NCBI RefSeq assembly: GCF_024713975.1
Contig: NC_091094.1
Coordinates: forward strand, 11,951,001-12,015,000
Length of the DNA stretch: 64,000 bases
Source: Paralichthys olivaceus
Taxonomy: Eukaryota; Chordata; Actinopteri; Pleuronectiformes; Paralichthyidae
Direction: 5' to 3'
In this document: positions 37,025 to 49,255 of the stretch, piece by piece
How positions within the stretch are numbered: the first letter of the stretch is position 1
Layout: every line of letters starts with the position of its first letter
Notes under the pieces: model-generated
Database searches by the model: none
Told to the model about the DNA's origin: nothing
The model's input: the letters and a program-made list of their open reading frames with translations, nothing else
Translations under genes and position numbers: made by a program

Positions 37025-37857
37025 TAGTCTCTAAAGAAGAAGGGGTTAAATAACTTTCTTCTAGTCAACTGCAGCAGACATTTCTCTGTGTTCACCTTAT
37101 AAATGACATCCCCAGTCAAAATAAACATTTTTATCAATTTATTTTAAGCTTTAGCTTAATCTGCAAATACTGCACAATACTTCTCATGTTTTCAGTTTGC
37201 AAAATTGTCCTTGGATGATATTGCATCAGGTTTACAACCATTTACCTGAATATGAACCTATTGTGATGCTCTAATTAAAATTATTTTCATAGCTCACTGA
37301 ACAACAGCCAGATAAAACAGCGGAGGTGTATGTCATGTTTCATGACGTGAACTTTCAGCATTTGTGTGGTATCTTTCAGAGTGATCAAGAATATGTGGTC
37401 GTTTCCTGACTCCACATGCAAAGGCACAATGTCGTCTTTTTGTGAGCAATAAAAACATAAAGCTGCATTGTTTTCCGACCGCAGAACCTTTTTTCCTGTT
37501 AGTCCTGACAGATGAACGGAAACCCATTTAAAGGTTAAACCAAAATAGCTCTACAGATGTTTATTTCACAAAAGTTGAGAATATTTCCTCAAAAACATTT
37601 GAATGGAGAATAGGCCACTGCACACTGAACGCATAATGATTGTAACTTTTGTCAGTTTTAATGTTACTATAACAAATAAAGTGCATCATGAAGAAGTACA
37701 GATAGCTGATCATTTATTTCATATCAATCGTGTGTTGTATGAAAGGAGAGAAGGTTAGCACTGCCCTTGACAAGGATGGAAGAGACCCTGTGGCCTTCAA
37801 CACATATACGGTTAAGGCACTGCCACCTACTTCTTGGCATCTCTAACCAAGTTTTTA

Positions 37858-38160
37858 GGGGGCGGAAGTGGCTCAGTCCATAGGGATTTGGCTTGGGAAC
37901 CGCGTGGGTAGCCGGTTCAAGTCCAGCATGGACCATGGGTATGGAAGGTGGACTGGTAGCTGGAGACGTGTCAGTTCACCTCCTGGGCCCTGCTGAGGTG
38001 CCTTGTTCAAGGGCCCCCCAATTGCTCACGGGGTATCACTCTCACTCTACTCTACAATCTCTCTCCAAAAAATGTGCATGTGCATGTCTTTGTGGGGTTG
38101 CTGCCACATGCAATTTCACCACTGGATGTCACTCCATTCTACACACTGTACCTTTAATCT
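37858..38160 (+). repeat. tRNA-derived SINE
   Basis: The 5' part looks like a tRNA gene turned retroposon, with an A-box-like TGGCTCAGTCC and a B box GGTTCAAGTCC about 45 bases later. The body has the 'gaggtgccttgttcaagggcccccc' type phrase found in many fish tRNA-SINEs. It ends before a CTAT tetranucleotide run (about 38160-38184). No cloverleaf tRNA can be folded with confidence, so I do not call a functional tRNA. Confidence 0.6.
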
Positions 38161-38607
38161 CTCTCTCTATCTATCTATCTATATTAAACAACAACGTTTT
38201 TACAGAAGTCAGTCACATTTCTTTACGCTGCCCTGCACAGTTCATAATTTTATAGGTATCACATTTGTCGTCATAGAGGTTCCTGATTTTGCATAAAAAA
38301 AGACATCACTAATGATTATGGCAGTTCTGACAGGTTTGTAAAACTTATTTGAGGTTTTCCACTGATTTAAAAAAACTATGAAATCCTAAATCAGAATGCT
38401 ACATGCAAATGGGAGCTTGTTAGTGTTCTTATGATTTTCTTTATATTGAAAAGTATTATAAAAAAGACATTATAAAACATTTTACATTTAGTTTTGGTTG
38501 TTAACCTATAAGTGGCCTCAGCCCTATTAACAAAACTAGAATGTTTCCAGTTGAGTAAGAATTGTTATCTAGTGAACTGTTAATGCAAATGATGTTAAAA
38601 ATGTTTC

Positions 38608-38615
38608 TGACGTCA
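38608..38615 (+). promoter_or_regulatory. TGACGTCA palindrome (CRE) upstream of tnfrsf4-like gene
   Basis: A perfect CREB/ATF-type palindrome lies 106 bases before the ATG. The same octamer lies 54 bases before the ATG of the tnfrsf9-like gene and in the duplicated block in ddi2 intron 1. CREB/ATF/AP-1 binding to this octamer is established; its use here is inferred. Confidence 0.5.
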
Positions 38616-38720
38616 GAAAAGTGGGTGATTCCTTCTTCTTAGTTTCCTTCCTCTTTCAGCCTCTGTGGTGCCTCATAAAGAAAATGCACAGCAGTACTTC
38701 TCAGCACAGTCGCATCAAAT

Positions 38721-40988
38721 ATGGTTCTGATCAAACTTCTAATTTTCACTTTGACTTTTTATCAACATATTGTTGATTTGGACGCTTGCCCCAAAGGTAA
38801 AGTAGGGCTCTTTGTACTGCTGTTTACTTATCATTCCTCAAAATGTTATAGAAAGAACGTTTAATTTTAGCTTTCAGGATATTTTCTCTTTTTATGCCAT
38901 GTGCTGCTGTGTGTAACTGTTATTAAAGTACATTGTTTCTCATGATATTGTGAAATGATCAAGGTCACAAAGTAAAGAAGGGAGGTAAAAGTGGAGCCTG
39001 TGAAGTCTGTCCTGATGGATATTACCAGCCTGAAGAAAATAATTCTCTTGAGTGCAAACCATGTACAAGGTGTCAAGGAAGTGAGTGTTGAACCTTTTTA
39101 TGATAAATGTTAAAAAACATGTTTATTTCTGATTGACTTCAGAATTACGAATAGAAGAGATACTTTATTGATCCCTAAATGGGAAATTCTTTTTACACTC
39201 ATTTTTTTAACCCTGAAACACAATCCCACACACACAAAGGGCTCATAGACATGCAAATGTGGAGAGAGATGGTCAAGTGATGAATCTGTTCATAGAGCCA
39301 AACATTTTCAAACATTTGTGAGCTGCATTTCCTGTCTAAACTTGTTTCCAAATTAACAAGCTTTTTTAAAAACTCAACCTGCATTTAATTAATAGACTTT
39401 TGTTATTATGTTGCTATTGTTGTAGATCAGGGGAGTCAAGTGAAACAGAAATGCGATAAAGAGACAGACACGAAATGTGAGTGCCGTGGAGATTTTGTCC
39501 CCTGGGATAGCGACTCCTCCACTTGTAAATGTAACAAAGGATTTGGACTAACGAATGGAGGTACATTGAGGGGTCACACAACATTGCTTGGGATGTTCAA
39601 AAACATCAACTTTTTAAAATTAATTATGAAAGATTTTTCTTTTTCCATTTCAGAGTGTGAAAAATGCAAAGACGGATATTTCAGCAGTAAACTCAACACT
39701 CCCTGTAAAAAGTGGAGAGAGTATGTCCCCTGTATCCTCTTTTAAAAACACACAAACATGTAAATATAAAACAAAGTTATCTGTTGTTTACAACTTTATA
39801 CTTTATCCTTTATCCCAGATGTAAATCAGGGGAGAAAACCAGTGGAAGCAGCACCACAGATGTCACCTGTAATGAGTGGAGGAGTAACTCTACATCCCAC
39901 ATCACACACTCACCACCCCAGCGTCCACATGAGGGGACCTCTACTCAGAACATGCACATCACCGCCACCATCACCACCACAGCTCCTCCAGGAGAGAAAG
40001 TCAGCCCCCAGCCAAAAGGAAAAATGGAGCCTTCTCCCAACTCAAACTCAGGCAACCACATAGGTAAAGTGTTTGTTGGCATTTCTTTATGACACAACCT
40101 CAGATTGAAAAATAACATGTAACTTGTAACTTTGTACATGTCTGGTTCAGGTATGGTCCTCATCATACTTGGAATCGTTGGACTGCTTCTTCTCACCGTT
40201 GTGACTTGTAAGCTGCACAACGCCCCTTGTGCACGTAGAAAACCAGTTTTGCAAAGTATGTCACCGGATTTAAAGTAACCTGATTCTATTTAAAGTTATA
40301 GTGCAACACTGTATTTGGTACTCTGTGGTATTCTGTACTTGATGGAATTGAGGAGATTTATATACTCTTGTCTGCATGCTAAATGTGAAGCTATACAGCC
40401 ATCAGACATGTTAACTTACAAAGAGTGGAAATCTTACATCCCCAGCTTGTCCCGCAGTAATTACTGTCGCCTAGCAAAAGAGCTGCAGTTGGACATGACT
40501 ATAAAAGTTTCAATGCCCTTTGGTTTCCTTGAATATTTGTACCATTAACTGTTAAGTTGAGATGAAACAAGTTAGCGTGATAACGTCTCATCGATTAACA
40601 ATACCTCTTTGAAAAATGTCTTCAGATGGAGCCACCGAAGTATGCAGCTCCTAAACTGAAACACAGCAATATGCTACACTAATTGTACCGATTATAAAGA
40701 TATAACATATCAGTTTGTAAGTTTTAGGAGGAGCTGGTATGTATATTTAATTATCGTTGTGCCATGACATACTAGCTGTTTCCCCTAGTTTAGGTTAACT
40801 GCTGGCTGTAGCTTCAATTTTAGCAAGCAGGCACAAAAGATTGATAATCTCATGTGATAATCCCCCCATTTTAATTTAATATGCTTTAATGTTTGTTTTC
40901 AGCAGACGATTCATTGTGTCGGAGGCCAGTTGAGGAGAGTGGTGACAGCAGCCTGTCCTCTCTCAAAATGAATCCCCAGGAGCCATGA
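38721..40988 (+). CDS. TNF receptor superfamily protein, OX40 (TNFRSF4)-like
   Basis: Likely a type I co-stimulatory receptor on lymphocytes signalling through TRAF proteins. Exons: 38721-38796, 38964-39080, 39426-39560, 39654-39720, 39819-40063, 40151-40255, 40903-40988 (831 nt, 276 aa; human OX40 277). A signal peptide (1-20, [11 protein letters not shown]) precedes Cys-rich modules with CKPCTRC, CECRGDFVPWD, CKDGYFSS and CKKWREC. The pattern of a CKPCT module, then a CR..P.DS module, then CK.W..C follows OX40 most closely. A Ser/Thr/Pro-rich stalk (about 150-210), a membrane helix (about 215-233) and a tail of about 40 residues follow. The tail contains PVEE, which fits the major TRAF2 motif. 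The acceptor before exon 2 has a poor pyrimidine tract. The exact orthologue (TNFRSF4 versus a fish-specific relative) is uncertain, so no symbol is given. Confidence 0.7.
39142..39195 (+). repeat. Retroposon 3' tail remnant
   Basis: 'gatactttattgatccctaaatgggaaatt' is the hallmark tail of a non-LTR retroposon family common in fish (Rex1-like by memory). It sits in intron 2 of the tnfrsf4-like gene, right where similarity to the ddi2-intron duplicate ends. Confidence 0.5.
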
Positions 40989-42084
40989 GGTGAAACTCTC
41001 CTTGAACTTGTCGAGTAATATTGTGAATTTCTGGATCTGATGAACATCATAAGAATAACTTAATTTACATATTCCTCATATTGTTGGGTTTACCCCAGAA
41101 ATACATCAGATGTGAACCTGAATTATATCTGTGTTCACATTCTGAACCGTGGTCAACATTTGACTGTTCAGTATCCACAAGGTAACCCTGAAAGATCTCT
41201 GTGAAATGTTCCTCACTTTTTATCATTATATTTATCATCTTAAATTTGAATAGTTAAGAAGAGCTTTTACTTCTTAAGATGTTTTACTCGAAATATTGTT
41301 TCACTTACAATTTATCACAGGTAGATATTTTTATGTCTTAAACAGTTTTCAAACAAGCTTGTCACTCTGTAAAATGCATTGATAGTGCATATTTTGCTGG
41401 TTTTTTTAAAGCCTAATGACCTTTTATTATGGGTTAATGAGACTATATTCTGAGAAATATAAACTACGATCAGTGTTGTTGTGAATGGTGTAACAATCAG
41501 TAGCACTGATTCAAACTGTCTGTGAACTGCTAAAGAGCCTTATAAAAACATTTTACTTTGTTCAATTGTGTGTCTCTATATGTGTCGTGTTTTGTTTTTC
41601 AGTTTTGTTCCACTGGTATCATGTCTGTAAAGAAAACAGTCATGGCAAAAACATGCTTTCAGTTGGGTTGGGGGATTTCCCTCGTGGTGCCTCTTTTTTC
41701 CAACTGAAAAATACTTCCTGTCACGTCTTTATTTTAACCATTGGAGAGACTGACATTTGTGAGGGCTTTCGTGTTGTTCATAACTTTAATATCATAAAAT
41801 ATCCTCATTATTGTAGGAATCAGATATACAAGCCTTCAAATCCCAGCATGTACCTGACTCGACCAGTTCTAAGATACCAGTAGGAAAAGTAAAAAAATGA
41901 ACTGACATTTCTTATTTTAAAAACTTATTTATTTCTATACATTTCCTCGCCATAAGTAAAAGTACCAAGACAACAAATGTAAAGATATTCTTACAGTTAA
42001 CAGCTTTAAGTAAACATACAATAAAATATTATCAGTGTGAGATAAGCAGGTCGTACTTGGACAAGGTGGAGGCTCAGGAGATGG

Positions 42085-42300
42085 TGTGGCCATCAAGAGA
42101 TCAGAGGGCTCCTAACCCTAACTCCTCCAATTAGTATGTCGAAGACACTGACCCCTACTGCTCATAATGCTGCATGTGTCACCATTGGAGGAATGCACAT
42201 GTGAATGGGTGAATAGAAGATAAGTTGTAAAGCTAAGTGTTTGAGAGATTAGAAAAGTGCTATATAAAATATAAATACTACCTACAGGAGGCAGGCCCCT
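42085..42300 (+). repeat. Teleost interspersed repeat (family C)
   Basis: Phrases such as 'gtcgaagacactgacccct', 'tgtgaatgggtgaata' and 'tttgagagattagaaaagtgctatataaa' are typical of a widespread fish nonautonomous repeat. A similar AT-rich repeat with 'aagtacctcagaactgcacttaa' follows at about 42580-42725. Confidence 0.55.
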
Positions 42301-44759
42301 CCAAAGGTTCATGTGGCAAATATAAGGAAATACGTTTTTAGTTTTTCAACATCTCTATTTGAATTAAACAAGTTTATAGAGAGGAAATCAAAGTTTATTT
42401 ACAGTAGCTGGAACCTGTTTGTATATAGACATCTGAAACTCACACACAGCTTTCACAAGACAATCAGTGGTTGAGAACCACAGATTTCACATCACAGTGT
42501 GTAGTTTTGGTGAATTTATGTACTTATGTTGTCTTTTTTAATTTGGGCACGTAAGTCCACGATCTACTTTTAGTGTTAGTACTTAAAGCTTTCAAATACA
42601 TGCCATACTATATTTCCCTCAGAAGTGTAGTGGTACAGATGTAAGTGTCATAAAATGGAAGCACAAGTACCTCAGAACTGCACTTAAATACAACATACTA
42701 ATTTTGCTTTATTTACTGCATCAGTGTTTTTTGAGGATTTTCCAAGTGAACGGAGACCATGAATAACTGATGGAACTGACTAAGAGATTTGTTTCAGAGT
42801 TCATACCAGAAACAGTCCACCAGTTTCAGTAAATGTCAGTGATGGAGGAAGTCAGCATGTGGTTTTACAAAAACTCTGTGCTTAAACGAGATACAGTACT
42901 TTCCATGAAGGGTTTAGTACAAGTAGCTGACTTGTTGAATACAACTACTTTACTCCTTGAAATAAATGATCACAAACTGATTTTTCCATTTAACTTTATA
43001 CATTTTCAACTTTTAACATTTTTAGATTATTGTTTTTATTTGTAATATTACTTTTACCTACTGCTATTGATTATAAACATTTGTTATAGTGACTTTAGGC
43101 AACAGCCTCACCCTCCAGACAATCACTGTTACAGATCACAAGTGGAAACATTGTATTCATGAAAACCTTAGTTTATGTTATTTTTCAGATAGTTTCTTAC
43201 AATTCCTTATGAGCAGTGCAAGGTACCAGGGCATACAGCATTTTAGAGACAACAAATTCAAAAGTTAAAGTTTAATATACTAAAACAAATTCGAGAAACA
43301 TAGTTTTCAAAATAGAACATGCAATAACTACTTGGTTAAGAACCGCCCCTGGGAGTCAGCCAAGTAGTTTTAGCCACTGGACTTGGACGTTCCATCCATA
43401 AGCCTTTACAGTGCAGCTCCTGAGCTTGGAGCCATTAGCGAGGAGAAGACAATTCGTCTTATGAGTCACTGTAAGAGAGGTCTCATAAGCTCGCTTGTTT
43501 CCAGCCCCTCACCCCCAGACTTCACTTGAGGCGAGACTTGACAAAGCCACGAAAAGCAAATTTTTTTCACACATGCACTCGAACTCCCCAAGACCTTTAA
43601 ACACACTTCTACGTACAGAAATAACATTAAGGCAGAAAAGTTCAATAGGAGATATATACAACACTGTATTTGCCATGTTTGCTCTGTAACTGATTTTAAA
43701 TTAGATAAATCTTCAGTGTTGGTGTTCACAGGAATCAGATGTCATAACCTTTAGTTTTACAGCGCATGTGTTTTCCATACACTGTCACCGCACTGCCCAC
43801 AGTGCGTGTGTTCTGCTTATGCAAAACAGCTTTAAAGGGAAATCCAGGGCCCCTACATCACAGAATTGTACCTACACACCGTCACAGACTATGGTTGTGC
43901 ATCTTTGGTTACGTCACATCCTGAAAACAACTGCTTTCATGTGACAGACAGAAGAAGTAAATGACTTTGGTGGCGCAGCATGAAGTCTTGATGGGTAAGA
44001 AGTCAACCCAAACTCATGATTTGATGGTTCTACGCTCTCAGGGTGGAGCCCACAACATATTGTCTAGGATCTGATAAAAGAGTAGGGCTACATATGATTG
44101 ATTTTTAAATAGATTATTAGATTATTCCGTTTTTTTGGGGTGTGTCTGTATGTGGGCCTTACAACCATTGCAGTAACAATAAATCAGGAAACCCCCAACC
44201 AGACCCCATCACACCAAATGTCAACAAACCCAGTCACATTACACGCAATAATTACACACAATAATACTTCTTTACAAATCATCATGCAGTTTTACCCCAG
44301 CAACATTAACTACACAATGTCCACTAGTGGCTTTAAACTTAAACTTTGGGTGACAAAAAAGCAAAGCAGTGTTTGGTCATCCTTCTCATAATAACCCCGT
44401 AATATCTGGTCATAGAGTCCAGTGGTGTTTGGGAATCGTGCTACAATTTTGCTGAAATGTAGCAGAGTTTTTAGGTGGAACAAAAAAAATCCTACTGCGT
44501 CATCTGCAGACTTGCATGTGTTTCACTTTTCTGGCTTTTTAATGTCATGACTGATGCTGCAAATATATTTTAGGTGTAGAACACTAATCCAAAAAATTAT
44601 GGAACTGCTCCCAATATTTTATTATATAACATATTCTTTGTACATATGGTTTCGACCACCACAATCTGTTCCAACACTGTCACAGAAATAATGTAGATAG
44701 ATGTAAATTAACCAGATTGTTATCTTTCAACAAACACTTATTTAATTCCCAAGTCAAGG

Positions 44760-44960
44760 CTGGTAAGTAAGGGGGACTGGGCTTTTGCCATCAGGGTCTA
44801 CCTACCAGGCTCCGGAACTCCTTGCTTGAGATTAGACTTAACAGCACTTTATTTCTAAATCAAAACATATTTTTATTTTAATTGTTTTATTCTCATGTAT
44901 TTTGTAAAGCATTTTTAAACCTTTTTTAGTTAGGGACAATAGAAAAAAATATATCATTAT
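44760..44960 (+). repeat. Relic of a LINE reverse-transcriptase ORF 3' end
   Basis: Translated on +, the segment reads GDWAFAIR and then a frameshifted remnant of the usual 'RLWN.LP' tail, followed by a YFYF-like stretch and an AT-rich 3' end with TAAAGCATTTT. This resembles the C-terminal end of fish LINE ORFs. It is short and broken. Confidence 0.45.
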
Positions 44961-45203
44961 TATGTGTGTTGTTTCTTTTTGAAGTCTCAGAGGTAAAGTT
45001 TGTTAATTGATCAATCTAAATGACTAAATACCATCACAGATTTTTTATTATGATGAATTGTTTGACAAGACAAGGTCTATTGTTCCATTTAAAAAATAAA
45101 GTCTGTTTTACAATGACACTACATGTATATGTGGACTAAGTCAGAAAATACCAGCAAGAGTTATGAGAATTTTGTAGATTATATAAATCAAATAAAGAGA
45201 AAG

Positions 45204-45267
45204 TATAAAGGTCAGTGGTCTGTCGCTTCCTCAACCAGCTTGATGTGTCAGCCTCACACTGACGTCA
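45204..45267 (+). promoter_or_regulatory. tnfrsf9-like promoter: TATA box and TGACGTCA
   Basis: TATAAAG at 45204-45210 lies 117 bases before the ATG. A TGACGTCA palindrome is at 45260-45267, 54 bases before the ATG and probably just inside the 5' UTR. An open frame continues upstream of the ATG, but the TATA box argues that the ATG at 45321 is the real start. Confidence 0.55.
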
Positions 45268-45320
45268 GCAGTCCACAGTCAAGATATAACCTTGTAAGCA
45301 GGAACCAAACACTGGTCACG

Positions 45321-47869
45321 ATGGTTCCTCTGAAGCGTTCAGTTGCACTTTCATACATGCTGAGTATTTGGACTTTGGGATTTGCTAAAAGCTGTGGTAA
45401 GCAACAGACTTTGATCAACGGACTGTGCTGTGACCAGTGTCCTCCAGGTAAAACATGTGATTGAATAATTAATCTGTTTTTTGCTTGATCTAATTGTAAG
45501 TGAATATTGTCCATGTTCTTGTGGGTGACTGCATTTATTTCTTGTATTGAAGGTAATTATGTTAAGAAATTCTGCACTGAAAATAAGACTGTCTGTAGCC
45601 CCTGTCCTGAGGACTACTTCTCGGACGACTTCAATAGCTTTGACAGATGTGAGGAATGCCAGCGATGCCAACAAGGTAAGACTGAGACTAAGATAATGAT
45701 AAGATATTTCATTTATATGTGAAAAAGGTAACTTTGCTCTTGTGATCTCCAATACAACACCTGTCAGTGACAATGGGTTTAACACAGTGGATAAAGGAAA
45801 GAAAAATATCAACAAGTGAAAATCATGTGGTTGTAATTCTTGTCTGTCCACAGACTATGCTGAGAAATGTACATCAACCACAAATGCACGTTGTTCGTGT
45901 GGCAAAGGTTTCCTGTGCTCTAACAATAAGTGTTTAACATGTGAGAAAAATAAGTGCATCTTGGGGGAGACAGTGAAAAGGACAGGTAAGACTGCATGTG
46001 TTCCGAACCAAAAGAAAACATTGTTTAGCTATTGACAATTAGAAATGTCAGTTCACACACACACAATCAGGCTCATTGTAATTGATAAATATTTCATTAT
46101 AATTTTAATATGTTAACCTACCTACATACCTGCCTACCTAACTACCCACCCACCCACCTTCCTACCGAACTACCTACTTCCTACCTACCTACCCATCTAC
46201 TTAACTATCTACCTACCTACTGTATCTACCCACCTTTCTTTCTTTCAATCTGTCTTTCTTACTTTTTTCTTTGCAGACAATCCAGCAGTTGGAGGCTTGA
46301 TTAAGTATTCCTACATGTGCATAGCATGTCCTGCTCATGAATATTTCGATGTGAAAGAGGAAACCTGCAAGCCCAGGACACGGTGAGACCTATTCCCCCT
46401 GCTCAGATAGTGATTCTTTATAAAGTAGTGAAGTGAACAGAGACAATATCTATCTGTGGTTGACAGATGCAGTACATCTGGACTTGCTGAACAGTTTCCA
46501 GGAAACAAAACCCACAACTCAGTCTGTATAGTGCATGGTCTGTAAACAGAATGATCTTATCTACAGATAATCTTGTTGATGGCATAACACTGCTATAACA
46601 ACGATTTTGTTATGCTGTACAGCGATAAATGTAATGATAATATTGGATTGAACTGACATGATGTGATATGACGTTTCAGGACAGATGCTCAGCAGAAGTG
46701 GAGACTCCACACATATAATACTTAGCATCAGCTTCCTGCTGCTCTCTCTCTGCTTCATTGTGTTTCTGTCCACTGTGTTTGTAAAGAATCAGAGGAAGCA
46801 TAAACCAAGTAAGTAAAAGCTTTGATAGAAAATGTCATATATCAAATAAACATATCAACACATGTGGACTTCTTTGCTAAAACACTTTGAAATCAATGTG
46901 GCTGACGGACACTAGTAAAGCTATCACAGTGAATTAGACATCAGCTACATTTCACAGTCAATTTAAAGATTTTAAAAGGAGCTAATTGGTTAAGGAAGAT
47001 AAACTGATTTGCACATGCACAGAATGTGAGTGCAGCATTTCTCCAGTCCAATCAGAACTTCTCAATGATTTTGTATTAAGATGTTAAAACAGTGAACTTT
47101 CAAGGGTGATGACTACTTCTTATGGACATTGCATTTTACAGGATGCACCCATGTTTCCAAAAGTTGTTGTGCTTTTTGCTACAAGAAGATATTGTTCAGC
47201 CTAGCTGTTGTAAATGAAATGTAAATCCTTTATGTAGAAATGGGGAAATATGAATAAAGATTATGAATCGTCTATTGGGGCAGTCAATAGAAAAAAGACT
47301 TGTGTGTGCAGTAAAATACAAACTACAATGAAATATTTGTATAGATTTTTCATAGCATTTTTTAACCCAATTTTTAACATTATTTGGTAGAAAAAATATT
47401 TATAAACAAATCCTTAAATCAAATAAAAAATACATTATAATATATGGATGAATATATTATATAACATAATAATAATAAGTAAAATATAAATAGATTCAAA
47501 AAGATGAGACAATAAAGATAAACTTATCTCGTCTGTTGTGGAAATTTGCCTCAAAAACCAAAACTTACAATGTACACACAGCGTTCTGAATTTATTCATA
47601 CAGTGCATTTAAAACCAGCAGCACTTGAAAAGATGAAATAGAGCAATCAAAGAGGAAATCTGTTAAAGCATATGAACTGTCAGATTTCTAAACCCTTTGC
47701 ATATTTTCTCTTTGATTCAGATAACAATCCTGAAAGTGTCTGCCCCAACACTGCTGACTTTCCCCTGCCGAAAGAGGAGTGTGGACTCCAGTTCAGTATT
47801 CCTGATGATGACAAGGACTGTAGCTGTTCTGACAAACTCCATCAGGGAGAAGTCACCACTCTTGTATGA
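45321..47869 (+). CDS. TNF receptor superfamily protein, 4-1BB/CD137 (TNFRSF9)-like
   Basis: Likely a co-stimulatory receptor of activated T and NK cells that recruits TRAF1/2. Exons: 45321-45447, 45553-45675, 45854-45985, 46277-46382, 46467-46537, 46680-46808, 47721-47869 (837 nt, 278 aa; human 255; all phases agree). Signal peptide (about 1-22), then Cys-rich modules: CCDQCPPG, CSPCPEDYFSD, CEECQRCQ, CTSTTNARCSCGKGF with CLTCEKNKC, and CIACPAHEYF...CKPRTRC. The module with SC-G-GF-C then C..CE...C is distinctive of TNFRSF9. The membrane helix is at about 196-219. The tail has PKEE (TRAF2 type) in an acidic, Cys-containing end (DDDKDCSC) like that of human 4-1BB. The donor of exon 5 (GTCTGT) is weak. 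A CCTA/CTAC tetranucleotide tract lies in intron 3. I am surer of the family than of strict orthology, so no symbol is given. Confidence 0.75.
46116..46233. repeat. (CCTA)n-like tetranucleotide tract
   Basis: A degenerate CTAC/CCTA/CACC tetranucleotide array occupies the end of intron 3 of the tnfrsf9-like gene, running up to the pyrimidine tract before exon 4. Confidence 0.85.
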
Positions 47870-49200
47870 CGTGACCACACTGGTTTGCTCGAACTAAAGA
47901 ATTTGATCATTCATAGTATACATATTGTGAGTTACATGTTTACATATAAAGAACCCATAAACAGGCAAACCTAAAAAAGATTAGAGGACAAACAGAATAG
48001 AGTTGGACAGGAAGCTGAAAAATGAGTTTACTGGTTACCTATTACCAGTGCACTTTTGGAGATAGCACCAACTCCCGGAAATAGTTGACCTGAGGACTGT
48101 TTTAAAATTAAAAAGATCATATTAAAATACTATAATACTAAAAGAAAAATTCATTTTAAGTTTCTTTTACATACAAATATGTTCTCCGCCAACTCATTTT
48201 ATTTTTTTGTCATTGATTTTAAACGTTGATATATAATACTTGCTTTGTAAAGATTTTGTATTTTGCTTATTTTTGGAAGGTTCTATGCATATAAAGTTAA
48301 TATTTGTATTATTATCATTATTACATGCATGTGTGTGTGTTTTACAGTGTTAAAATACAGGAAACAAACCCTGTTTACTATATATATCTTACACACACAC
48401 ATACACAAGCATATACAACTGTTTGGTCTTCATCGCTCCATGACTTCAGAGGACATTACATTGACTTACATAGATTTTCCTGGACATGTTTTGTAATAAG
48501 ACTTGCTACTTGCTATACCCAAACCCTAATGTCAACCTTAACCTAAATAACAACTTAAATTAACCTTTAAACATGCCTTCATATCATGATATATGGTATA
48601 GGGACTTGTTTTTTGTCCCCATAAGGAATGAGGGTCCCCATAATGTGACTGTAAAAGAGATTAAAGTGTCCAGGTTATGGCCTAGGAAGGTTTTATTTTT
48701 ATTACTGATGATAATAATAATAATAAGTTAGGCTGCCAAGCAGAAGATGTATATATATATATATATTTACATGTTGTTGTCTTCAGTACTATCCATATCT
48801 CTTGTAAAATCATAAAGACATTTTTTTCTGCTTTCTGCTTTATATGTATACTGCAGAATATATACATATCATATTTTTATATATCAGAATCAGAATCGCT
48901 TTTATTGCTAGGTATGTGAACACACACAAGGAATTTGACTCCAGTTTTCCTTTGTTCTCTTAGTACAACAGTTTAAAAAAACAACAACCAAACATAGAGA
49001 TGAACAAGGACAAAAGACAATAACAAAAGCTATGTATATGTACAAAAAAGCTAAATTGTTGTTGCAGATGGTGCACAGTGCAAGGATATTGTATATATAC
49101 AACTATGTCTTTATATGTTGTATACCTACATCTTACATGTAATGTTTTTCACAAGATATTCGCAGATAGTTTTGTTGTCTTCAGTATTATCCCTTTAGCT
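47870..49200. other. Spacer between tnfrsf9-like gene and arl8b
   Basis: No gene seen. The sequence is AT-rich with short TG, CA and AT runs (about 48327-48340, 48391-48405, 48752-48766). A retroposon tail is at about 48887-48950. The point where the two conserved linkage blocks meet lies in this spacer. Confidence 0.55.
48887..48950 (+). repeat. Retroposon tail remnant
   Basis: 'cagaatcagaatcgcttttattgctaggtatgtgaac...acaaggaatttgactcc' is a widespread fish non-LTR retroposon 3' tail. Only the tail is present. Confidence 0.55.
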
Positions 49201-49255
49201 GCTGTGTGAGCCCCCGCTCTGCCTGTGGGGGTCGCTGTGGGGCCCGTGTTGACAG

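Larger units (their letters stand above)
40989..45120. other. Spacer between the two TNF-receptor genes
   Basis: The first kilobase is probably the 3' UTR of the tnfrsf4-like gene, with an AATAAA at 42020-42025. Repeats follow at about 42085-42300, 42580-42725 and 44760-44960. A more complex, GC-richer, non-repetitive patch lies at about 43320-44000, including TTACGTCAC near 43909. I recognise no gene; short open frames there lack family features. Confidence 0.5.

Noticed and set aside
37858-37935. Functional tRNA gene
   Set aside because: A and B boxes are present, but no convincing cloverleaf or intact acceptor stem can be drawn; it continues into a SINE body.
41566-41883. 105-codon frame after the tnfrsf4-like gene
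   Set aside because: It lies in the likely 3' UTR, has no domain or signal of its own, and is not in phase with the gene.
45123-45320. N-terminal extension of the tnfrsf9-like frame to an upstream ATG
   Set aside because: The extension has no signal-peptide character and spans the TATA box. The ATG at 45321 directly starts a good signal peptide.
45351-45851. 166-codon antisense frame over tnfrsf9-like exons 1-2
   Set aside because: It crosses exon-intron borders of the sense gene and shows no family features; a chance frame in AT-rich sequence.
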